64,000 nucleotides of DNA from Camarhynchus parvulus (lineage: Eukaryota; Chordata; Aves; Passeriformes; Thraupidae), in NCBI RefSeq assembly GCF_901933205.1, contig NC_044590.1:12427501-12491500 (forward strand), given 5' to 3'. The notes beneath the pieces are model-generated. The model did no database searches, was not told where the DNA came from, and saw nothing but the letters and a program-made list of their open reading frames with translations. Below, piece after piece: positions 21,201 to 33,200 of this stretch. Each line of letters starts with the position of its first letter. The first letter of the stretch is position 1. The position numbers and the translations under genes were made by a program.

Positions 21201-24200
21201 AAACTCCAGGCCTAATTACTGAATCCTGCTCCTAGGCTAATTCAAAAACTATAATTTGCAGGTGATGCAAATCATCAATTTGGTTTAACCCTCTTTTAGA
21301 CTTATGCTGAGTTGTGGAGAGTTTATCTGCACTGGGATATGTTGGGTTTTGCATTTGTATCATTCAGGTCTCTCTGTCAGTCCCTTATTGCTCCCAAAAA
21401 CCCAAAATTGCATTGCCATTTCTGGTTTTTGAGTATGTGATGTTTGTCCCAGAGACTTTGGGTAGCAGATTGTGGCCTGAATTTTGCAGCCAGCAAAGTG
21501 TGGACATGAGTGGGGTTTAAAGTAAAATCTTGTCATTTACTCCCACTGCTTAAAAATGGATGATTTTTGCAAAACTAAAAGCTGGAGCAATCTCATTCTT
21601 GACTTCCCGTCATATTTGCAACCAGGTGTTCAAGAAACTGGAACTCCTGGCACAAAGTGTGTGAAACAAACAGGATGCAGGTGGAGAATCCAGAACAGAC
21701 CAGACATCAATGTTGTCGGGGTTTTTTGCCTTTCCCTGAGACAGCCCAAGGCTGCAGCAGAGCTGGTGATCAGGAGGTTGATTCTGCTCTGAATCATCCC
21801 CCAGAGTCTGGAGCAGGGATCCAGATCCTGAAGGAAGGGCTGGAGCTGGGGGGGCTCACCTGCACAGGTGAGGGCTCTGAGGAGAGCCCAGAGCCCCTTC
21901 CAGGGCCTAAAGGGGCTCCAGGAGAGCTGCAGAGGGACTGGGGACAAGGGATGGAGGGACACGATAACCAGGAATGGTTTCACACTGCCAGAGTGGGACG
22001 TTGGGCAGGAATTCCTCACTCTGAGGGTGCTGAGGCCCTGGCACAGGGTGCCCAGAGCAGCTGGGGCTGCCCCTGGATCCCTGGCAGTGCCCAAGGCCAG
22101 GCTGGACAGGGCTTGGAAGCAGCCTGGGATGATGGAAGGTGTCCCTGCCATGGCAGGGGTGGCACTGGGTGATGTTTAAGGTCCCTCTCAACCCAAACCA
22201 CTGTGATCCCATGGATCCTTCCTTGTGTCCACTACCAAGGGCACTGGGGTGGCCACAGTGGCCCAGCACTGGTGGGACCCAGAAGAGCAGAGTGTGAAGC
22301 TCAGTGCCGGGCTGTGGCAAAGGCAGTAGCAGTTCTGTCCATGATGTCCTTCCAGGTGGAAGCCCAGCTGGTAAAAGCTCTGCTGTGGGTTCACTGTTGA
22401 GATGAAGCTTTGCCAATTAGCAGTTTCTAGGAGCTAACAGAGTTTTAGGATAATTGTGTGGGCAGCTGTTGTCTTGCAGCTCTTGACTGGTGGCAGTGAA
22501 TTTGGTGATAGTACAATATTTTAGACGTTAATAATAATTTATTTTCACATGTGTTATTTATTCTAGCCTATTCTGAGCTTCTTATTTCACTGTATAAATT
22601 GTCTTATTTCAATGTTGGAAAACAAAAGAAGGACATTAGCCCCTCAAAACACTTATAAAAGGCACTGTATATTTTTAATTTTTTGAACTGCTTCTTGATA
22701 AATTCTAATTTTCTAACTATTAAACATGTTAATAGTAATTTACATCTACAGCTCAAACAGAAAGCCCTCTGAAGTTTGGAGGTGTCCAAATAACCAGTGT
22801 GACATCTCTGGGATGTGATCAGTATCATTTCCTGGGATGTGATGGGATGTGCAGTGGTGGGGTGAAAGTGTCACCAAACACCCACATTGTGTGTGCTCCT
22901 CATGGCCTGGCAGGATTTCATCCAGATTCAGGGATTCTGTGCACAGAGGTTGCTCAGATGTTGTGAACTGAAAAGAGAAATGGCAGAGTGACAGGAATCA
23001 GTGGTATTCAAACATTTGGAGGTGATTTTGGTTGGTTATGAAACAAAACAAGTTAATAGAAAGCAAACTTCATCATGGGCTCCCTGGGAACTGCATCTGC
23101 AGTGAAGGTGATGATTTTACCTCCTGAAAATGCCCTGGGGCTCTCCATGGTGGGCTCTGCACGTGCCCTGTCCTGGGGGGACAGTGAGAGGCAGAAAGGC
23201 TTTTTTGGGACTGCTTCCCTGGCAGCCCCATCAGCAGGAGCAGAATTTATTGCTGAGCCTGGCTCTGGAGCTGATCCCAGCCTCAGAACATGGGATTGCC
23301 ATTCAAAACTGCAATTCAGCCTCAAAAAAGTACTGCAGTGTTGCCACAGGAGTGTTTGGAGGTTGTGTCAAGTACAAAATTTTAAATATAAATATGGTTT
23401 GTCTTATTTGCTTTATAACTTTTGGCTTTCTAAAGGGTTGTGTTCTCAGCTTTCCCTCCCATGTCAGTGTTGGAATCTCAGCATTCAAAAAAAAGTGCTT
23501 TTTACATCCCAGAATATCTCATCTGGGGAAGTCAGGCTGCTAAGAGAAATGCTAAATATTATGACAGCATCAATGAAATTTTTAGACTTGGCAAGGCTCT
23601 AATAATAATGGTCCAAGGCTGGAAAATGCCTGATGGATTCCCAGGCAGCCACTCTTTGAATTCCCCAGCAAGAAAAGGTCTTGAAGGGTGCCACTTTTGG
23701 GTAGGAGCTTCTCAGTTTGTGAATTAATTACAAAAATACTGTTCAGCTTAGGGAACTGGGTTGGTTGGTTGGTTGTTTTTTTTCCTGTGAGAAACCAGCA
23801 TTTGGAGATACTTAAGAGCTGTTCCTGCAAAGCCTGATGCATTTCTGGCAGGGATTCAAAGGAAGATGCTGAGTTTTCACTGAAATTCTCTTTAACAAGG
23901 TACCTTCAGCAATTACAAAATAAAATAGAAAACTCATGAAGAGTGTTTGCAGGCTGTGAGGATCTCAGGGACACCTTAGGGAACACACATTTCTCATCCT
24001 AAAAGTTTAAACTTTGGTTGAATACTGAATAATTACCTCATTTCACACCAGAATTGTATGTGTGTATCAAAGAAGGTGCAGATTTTTAACTGGCAAAGTT
24101 GGTGGCAGTTGGAAAGAGTAAGAGAGGATAATTTACTCAGGCAGCCTTAGAAAATACGTAATTTAATTTGGAAATCCCTTTCTTTTGCAATCCCCTGCCA

Positions 24201-27200
24201 TCACCCAAAGACCTGCAGGACCCTGAGGAGTGGCACTGGGAATTGGGAAATGCAGAGCAGGCTTTGCTGCCAGAGCCTGGATCACATTTCAGGGAATGGT
24301 TTGCAGCTTCAGGCCTGGATGGTTTTGGCTGAACCGGCATTTCTGAGACTCCTTCCAGCTCCTGCGTGGGACAAAGCTGTCTCTGGAACTGCGCTTTCTC
24401 ATTCCTGGTTTGCTCATTTGAACTTCAAGACTCACTGTAGATGACATTTTTTTTCCTGTTTTTTTTGGACAAAACTGACTTTTTTTTGATGACTTTTTTT
24501 GATGACCTTTTTGTGATTACTTTTTTCATTACCCTTTTTTTAAATTACATTTCTTACCTTTTTTTTGACAAAACTGACTTTTTTTGATGACTTTTTTTTA
24601 TTACTTTTTTTGATTACCATTTTTAAATTACTTTTTTTGATGACCCTTTTTTAAATTACATTATTTTTCCTTTAAAAAATTTTTTTTTGAAAAAATTGAC
24701 CTTTTTTTGATGACTCTTTATTTTTTTTGTTACCTTTTTTTGATGACCGTTTTTAATTACTTTTTTTGGATGACCCTTTTTTAAAATTACATTTCTTACC
24801 TTTTTTTTGACAAAACTGACTTTTTTTGATGGCCTTTTTTATGACTTTTTTTTGATGACCCTTTTTTGATTACATATTTTTTCCTTTTTTAAAAATTGAC
24901 CTTTTTTTGATGGCCTTTTTTAATGACCTTTTTTGATGACCATTTTTTAATTACTTTTTTTGATTACCCTTTTTTTGATTACATTTTCTTTCCTTTTTAA
25001 AATTTTTTTTTGGAAAAAATTGACCTTTTTATGATGACCTTTTTTTTGACGACTTTATTTTTTTATTACTTTTTTTGGATGACCCATTTTTGATTACATT
25101 TTTTTTTCCTTTTTAAAAATTTTTTTTGACAAAATGACTTTTTTTGGATGACTTTTTTGATTTTTTTTGATTATTTTTTTCATGACCCTTTTTTAATTAC
25201 TTTTTTTGATGACCCTTTTTTTTGTTACTTTTTTTTTCCTTTTTTTGACAGAACTGACTTCTTTTGATGGCCTTTTTTATGACCTTTTTTTAATGACTCT
25301 TTTTTTAATTACTTTTTTTTGATGATCTTTTTTTTATTACATTATTTTTCCTTTTTTTAAAATTTTTTTGAAAAAATTCACCTTCTTTTGATGACTATTT
25401 TTTTATTACCTTTTTTTGATGACCATTTTTTATTACTTTTTCTGGATGACCCATTTTTGATTACATTTTTTTTCCTTTTTAAAAATTTTTTTTTGACAAA
25501 ACTGACTTTTTTTGATGACTTGACCCTTTTTTTAATTACTTTTTTTGATGACCCGTTTTTTTAATTACATTTTTTTCCTTTTTTTGATGGCCTTTTTTAA
25601 TATTACTTTTTTTATGACCATTTTTTATTACTTTTTTTGGATGGCCCTTTTTTTATTACATTTTTTTTTTCCTTTTTTAAATTTTTTTTTGACAAAACTG
25701 ACTTTTTTTTGATGACTTTTTTTGATGACCTTTTTCTGATTACTTTTTTCATGACCCTTTTTTATTACTTTTTTTGATGACCCTTTTTTTAAATTACATT
25801 TCTTTTCTTTTTTTTGACAAAACTGACTTTTTTTTATGGCCTTTTTATGACCTGTTTTTGATGAATCTTTTTTTAATTACTTTTTTTGATTACATTTTTT
25901 TTCTTTTTTAATTTTTTTTTTTTTTTAAAATTGACTTTTTTTGATGACCTTTTTTTGATGACTCTTTATTTTTTTATTTTTTTGATGACCCTTTTTTTTA
26001 TTACATTTTTTTCCTTTTTTTGGACAGAATTGACTTTTTTGTTACCTTTTTTTTGATTACTTTTTTAATCACTTTTTTATGACCCTTTTTTGATTACTTT
26101 TTTTCACCTTTTTTTTTTTGGACAAAACTGACCTTTTTTGTGATGACCCTTTTTTTTGGATGACCCTTTTTTTATTACATTTTTTCCCCTTTTTTTGTTG
26201 ACAAAAATGACTTTTTTTTGATGGCCCTTTTTTTAGATGACCCTTTTTTATTACTTCTTTTTGATGACCCTTTTTTTGATTACATTTTTTTTCCTTTTTT
26301 AAATTTTTTTTGGGACAAAACTGACTTTTTATGACCTTTTTTTTGATGACATTTTTAATGACTTTTTTTTTATAGCTTTTTTTTTTGGACAAAACTGTCC
26401 CAGGCTTGCCTGGAGATTATTTTACAGAGAATTAGAGCCAGGGTGGTGTGAAAGTGCTGCTTCCTCTTGTGTTTGGGTGTTGCTGTATCACAGCCCTGAT
26501 TGCTGCTCTACAGATGCTTTTTTCTTTATCTCTTTGGGGTTTTTTTTGTTTCTTTTATACATTTATAGATTTTTAAAGCAGGAGTGTTTATTGTTTTGTT
26601 CCATCTCTTGCACACTAGACTAAATGTTCTGGCACTGCTTTGCTCAAGAGGAAGTTGTAATCTTGTATTTTAAAAGGCAAAAACTTTGTATTCTCTGCTT
26701 GGGTTTGGGTCCTTTATTGAAATTGTTTTAATCAGTCCCAATCTCTGAGCTGGGAATAGTTGCCTTCCTTTGAGGGCAGGGTTTGGAAACTTTATTAGAA
26801 ATTTAATAAACAGGCAGAGAAAGACAAGGGAAGCACCAAGCCTTAACTCTGCCTATGATTCTCTGCTAAAAGTGCACATTTCCCAAAAGAAAAGCACAGG
26901 ACACTGTTGAGACAGGCCCTGGCATCAGGGACAAACATGGATCATGGCTTTTAGAGCTGAACACATCCCTGAGGCAGCAGAGCTCTCAGGAGGTGATCTC
27001 ACAGGAAAGGAGCTGCTGCTGCACACAGGATCATAAATATATTTATTTATAACCATCCTTTGGTACCTCTGTGTCCCAGCCACTTGGACACCACAGGGCT
27101 TAAAAATCACACCTGGCTCTTTGGGCCTTAAAATCACACCTTGTTTTTTGGGCCTTAATATCACACCAGGTTTTTTGGATCTTACAATCACACCTGGCTG

Positions 27201-30200
27201 TTTGGGCCTTAAAATCACACCTGGCTTTATGGAGCTCAAAATCACACCAGGTTTTTTGGGCCTTAAAATCACACCAGTTTTTTTGGACCTAAAATCACAC
27301 CTGGCTGTTTGAACCTCAAAATCACACCAGGTTTTTTGGGCCTTAAAATCACACCAGGTTTTTTGGAGCTTAAAATCACACCTGGCTGTTTGGACTTCTG
27401 ACATTTTGTGTTCTGAGACTCACCTGGGATGAGCCATCCTTGCTATGGCCTGGATGCCTCTGTATGGAACCAACGAGGGCAGTCCTGGTGTAACAACTCC
27501 TGGAGCCGTCAAACCTCTGCAGAAAGGTTCTTACTCAAGGCAAAAATCAGAGTTTGATCAGTCTGTAGTCAGCAGTCTTTTTATCTGCTCACAGACACAT
27601 TTATCTGTTATTGGGGCATAACTTGGCAATTCTCTTTTTAGTTTTTTTTTTTTTTTTGAGATCTGTAGGCAGTTTGCTGGATCTCAGCAGTGAGAGATGA
27701 GCAGTTGCTGCCCAGGATAAAGCTCCTGACTGCAGGCAAGGCAGGCAATTCCTTGTTTATCCCATTCCAAGGACAGCCAGGATGTTGTTCCTGATGAAAT
27801 TTGCTGCCCAGGCGAGTGCCAGGAAGATGGAATGGGATTTTCAGAAGCAGCAAAAATAAAGATGCTTCTTTCTGCAGAGCAAATTACAGCTGGATGTACA
27901 GGGTAATGTCCAAAATGCTCTTCCACTATTAAGTTGATTATCTCAATCCTATTTAGTGCCTGGGCTTGCAGCTCAAGGGGCCAAGGCACCCCAATTTGGG
28001 CAGCTCCTCTGCAGCTCCTGCACTCTTTATTATTTTGGTGTGGCTGACATTTGGTGCACATTATTTCCTGAGGCTGCTGTGGAACTCTCTCATGCCATAT
28101 TCAAATTGCTGCTGTCCCTGTGCCCTGGCATCTCTGCTGCTGCCATTTCTGCCAGAGAGAATGCAAGAATTAGCTGTGAGATGAAGTTATTTTCCCCTTC
28201 AGTTGGAATAATTAGAGCTACTAACTGCAGTGTTTTCCCCTAGAGGAGAAGCCTCTCTATTTTAGGCAAAAATTTTGACCCCTATTTTAGGTGTCAGTGT
28301 GAATTTTGGGAGGGTTTTGCAGAGGAAGGAGACACCTGCACTGTGGGGGGACAAATCCTGTGGCATCATCAACACTTCCACCTTGGCCCGGTGTATTTTT
28401 GAATTCAGTGAAACTTGGCCAGGTGTATTCTTGAATTCAGTGAAACTTGGCCAGGTGTATTCTTGAATTCAGTGAAACTTGGCCAGGTGTATTCTTGAAT
28501 TCAGTGAAATTCCTGAGTTCTATTCCCAGTGCTCTTTGCTCCTCTCAAGCTGAAATGTGGTTTTGCCAGCAAATTTTGAAGTTCCAATTATGTAAGAAAG
28601 CCTTGTTCTTCCAGGTTTTTATCTGCTGATCTACTCTTTTCTGCTAATGATATTTAAAAGCATTAATTCCCCAGCTTTGCTGTACATAAATATCCCAGGA
28701 ACACTGCCTGTCCTACCAGTGTGTAAGGAATATTTATTTGCAGGAGGGCTGTTGATTTTTAACAAAACCACTGACATTCATAGTCAATTTTCCCTCTCTG
28801 AATGCAATAGCATGTAGTAAAATTATATTTTATTATCCTGCAAGCTGCTTATCACAGTGAACATTCATCTCATTTGACTAGCAAACTGCTGTAAATATGG
28901 CAAAGAAAATCATCAGACTTACAACAGTTCATTTAATAATAATAATTTGCCTATACACGGATTAAAATAATTCAAAATACATCACATTCTTACAGATAGC
29001 ATTTCTGGAGGACAAAGTGAAATTATCTGGGTGAGCAGTCATGTTTTTCTGACTGATCTGCTGACAGAGGAGAGTCTGGCTGAGTGACTCTGCTCTTTTC
29101 ATTTCTGGGTGTTCATCAGTCAGGAGGAGTGACTGGAAACAGTGACACGAGTTCTGCTTGTCACTGCTGTCACCTGCCATGGTGACATCCCAGTGAAACC
29201 CTGCATTCTTGGGAATCTCCATGGTCAAACAGGAGGTGTAGAACTTCTGCTGGTATTTCTAGCAGTGGGGGATACCACAGAAATTCAAAGAAATAGACAA
29301 TTGAAACAGTATTTTATACTTCAATCAAAGACTGGAAATAAAAAAAAACCCAACCAACCAACAATCAATGACAAGTCATCCCTCAAAAAACCCCAAAGCA
29401 AACAAAAAAAGCAGAGGAAGGAATAGGTTTTTAAGTGTTATAAAGCTTGAGAAATGTTCTTTGAATGTAGTTTTAGGCAGGTTTTACATTCAAGAAATTG
29501 AAGCAGCCAGCCCAGGTGTGACTGGACTCAGCTGCAGTTTTATTCCTCTCTTGGATGTGGTGTTTTCTTTGTCAGAATTTCTCTGTGAAAAGGAACTGCA
29601 GAGATCACAGTCTGATGTTCATTAACACAGAAATTTTACATTCCTTTGCCAATGAAAAAGAGATAATAAACTATTGATACCCATTTTAACTGGTCAGGGC
29701 TCTGTGGGGCAATCATTTTAATCTTTATGAATAAAAATTGTCTCCAACATCCCCATCACAGCTGATAATAAAGACAATTAATATATCAAAATTTCATATG
29801 GAAAAGGGAATTTTGAGCCTACTCACTGTCTCCTGATGGATGGCAGAAGTCACCCAGGTAGTATTAAATATATTACCTTTAATTCAATTATAATAATAAT
29901 TATATACAAATATATCTAACTGCTTTTCCCTCAGTCATATATATTCTCTGAAAGCTTTATTACAATTCAGATAAAGTACAGCTGAGGTTTGTTATCTGCT
30001 GATTGTTTTTTTTAGAGGATCTTTTAAGTGCTTGCAATTCATGCTGCACATTGGACTTACAAGTTAAACCACCAGTGTGCCTGGTAAGGAGGAGGTGTGG
30101 AAAACATTCTTTATTGGCAGGTTCTTGCTATTACCTTGTGAAAACTGCCCATGGAATGATGAGATATTTTGCTGGCATTGAGGGTTGTTAAATCCCCTCT

Positions 30201-33200
30201 TAGAGCAGCTGGTTTTTATTTCAGGGGGATATTCCAGAGTGAGTTCAGCCACTGAGCTGTGGCAGAAGAAGAGCTTTTTGGGGAACCCAAGGTAGAAAAT
30301 TATCATTGCAGTCTGCTTTATACTGATGAACAAACCTCTTACTCCTGTATTTTGTAAAAGCAGCATTGCTGGGTGTTAGCAGAATAAGTTTTTGTATCCT
30401 CCATGGTCCTCTTGGTCCTGGATTTTATGTCACAGGGATATTCCACAGTGAGTTCAGCCATCAGGCTGTGGCAGAAGAGCTGTTGGGAGTCTTTTTAGGG
30501 AGCTCAAGGTATAAAATTATCATTGCAGTCTGCTTTATAGTGATGAACAAACCTTTTACTTCCATGTTTTGTAAAAAGCAAGTGTTGTTGGGTATTAGCA
30601 GAGTAAGGTTTTCTATGCTCCATGGTCCTGGTTTTTATGTCACAGGGATATTCCAGAGTGAGTTCAGCCACTGAGCTGTGGCAGAAGAGCTGTTGGGAGT
30701 TTTTTTGGGGAATCCAAGGTATAAAATTATCATTGCAGTCTGCTTTATACTGATGAACAAACCTTTTATTTCTGTGTTTGGTAAAAGCAGCATTGTTGAG
30801 TGTTAGCAGAGTACGTTTTTGTGAGCTCCATGGTCCTCATGGTCCTGGATTTTATGGAGGGGGATATTCCAGAGTGAGTTCAGCCATTAAACTGTGACAG
30901 AAAAAGAGCTTTTTGGGGAACTCAGGGTGTAAAATTGTCATTGCAGTCTGCTTTATGCTGATGAACAAACCTTTATTTCTTTTTTGTAAAAGCAGTATTG
31001 CTGGGTGTTAGCAGAGTAAGGTTTTGTAAGCTCCATGGTCCTGGATTTTATGTCCCAGGGATAATCCAGAGTGAGTTCAGCCATTAAGCTGTGGCAGAAG
31101 AGCTGTTGGGGGTCTTTTTGGGGAACCCAAGGTATAAAATTATCACTGTAGTCTGCTTTATACTGATGAACAAACCTTTTACTCCTGTATTTTGTAAAAG
31201 CAGCATTGTTGGGGGTTAGCAGAGTAAGGTTTTGTATGCTCCATGGTCCTCCTGGTCCTGGTTTTTATGTGCCAGGGATATTCCAGGGGAGTTCAGCCCA
31301 GCTGGACTCTGCATATCAGGCCCTGTGCAGGAGCTGCTGGGAGAGGCTGGCCCTGGAAATCCTGCATGGCTTTTGGGTGCAAGATAAGGAGTTTGTCCCA
31401 CTGCTGGGAAGCTGAGATCAGCTGATTCTAGAAAACCCTGCTGGGTGATCTCTACAGCACATTCTAGGGTGTGAGTGAACTCTGGCTGGCCAGGGATAAA
31501 TGTTTTTAACCGAGTGTATGGTCCCAGGTGCTGCTGAAGCAGCTGCACAGCAATTAAAGCTGGCTGTAAACTGCATTTCTGCCTCTAATTACTGCCTTGG
31601 AAGCAGTAAAGGCATCATTTGGGGTGTGGGTGCTGAGGAGAGCCTCTGCCATGGCTGTTGGATGTGATAGCAGCCTGTGAGGAGGGCCCCGTCCCACTCT
31701 GATTTCAGACACACCCAGTTCTTGCATGTGCTCAGTGCCACAGGGCATCCGTACCCCACTCTCTCTGGTGCTTATTTAATGCATTTTTTATTTGGTTTTT
31801 TTTTGTTAAGGTTGGGATTAAATGTATTTTTTGTTTGGACTTAGATATTTATTAGTTCTTATTTATATTATAATCTTATAAGTTGTGAGTTTTGTAGTGC
31901 TTAATTCTAGTAAGTTAAAAATGCTACAGGGCATTGGTACCCGCTGTCTCTGGTGCTTATTTAATGGATTTTTTTTTGGGAGGGGGATTAAATGTATGAG
32001 GAGGTATTTTTTGTTTAGACTTAGATGTTTACTAGTTCTGACTTATATTATAGTCTTATAAGTTGTGAGTTTTGTAGTGCTTAATTCTAATAAGTTAAAA
32101 ATGCTACAGGGCATTTGTACCCCACTGTCTCTGGTGCTTATTTAATGGATTTTTTTTAATTTTTTTTTTTTGTTTGTTTGTTGGGATTAAATGTATGAAG
32201 ATCTATTTTTTGTTTGGACTTAGGTGTTTATTAGTTTTGATTTATATTATAGTCTTATAAGTTGTAAGTTTTGTAGTCCTTAATTCTAATAACTTAAAAT
32301 ACTATAGACATTTTTGTACTCCACTGTCTCTGCTTCTTATTTAATGGATTTTTTGGATTTTTTTTTGTTAAGGTTGGGATTAAATGTATGAGAAGGTATT
32401 TTTTGTTTGGACTTGGATGTTTATTAGTTCTTATTTATATTATAGTCTTCTAAGTTGTGAGTTTTGTAGTGCGTAATTCTAATAAGTTAAAATTGCTACA
32501 GGACATTTGTATCCCACTGTCTCTGGTTCTTATTTAATGGATTTTTTGTTGTGTTTTTTTTTTTGTTAAGGTTGGGATTAAATGTATTTTTTGTTTGGAC
32601 TTGGATGTTTATTAGTTCTTATTTATATTATAGTCTTAAGTTGTGAATTTTGTAGTGCTTAATTTTAATTAGTTAAAATGGAGAGGTATGTCTGTATAAG
32701 GTCTTTTAAGGATAAACTTTTATTTAAGAAATGACACTTAAAATAATTTTATTTTTAACTTAATAACTAATTATTTGTGGCTTGCAGTGTAGATTTTTTA
32801 ATTTACTTATATAATACTACTTAAATTTATGAAGAAGAAGGACTGGTCTCTGCCCTAAAACTTCTATCTTGTTTTATGTATCTTACTATATTCTAAAACT
32901 TTAAGTTTTCTACTATGTGATATACACACTTCTATTCAAGCTACCCACTCATAATCTTAGTTCTGTTCTTTAATTTTGGAAGTTTTCTCTATGGTTTCAG
33001 GTCAAATGCAGTGTTTTCTTGGGGGTCAGTGCCTGGCAGCACAGAAAGTCTAAAATTCTCAGCAACCAGGGTTCCAACACTTATTTATTTCTGATTTTGG
33101 GAAAAGATGGGTTTTTTTGGGAAAAAAAGCCAATGTAATTCCCTTCAGATTAAATTTTTATAGCTTTGGCTTTAATAAAAACTTGACAAAAACATGTTAC

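Noticed and set aside
26069..26392. Lys-rich minus-strand open frame of 107 codons
   Set aside because: Arises from the A-rich complement of the T-rich array.
27099..28509. Regularly spaced repeats that might suggest a CRISPR array
   Set aside because: Units are contiguous tandem copies without unique spacers, in a vertebrate intron.
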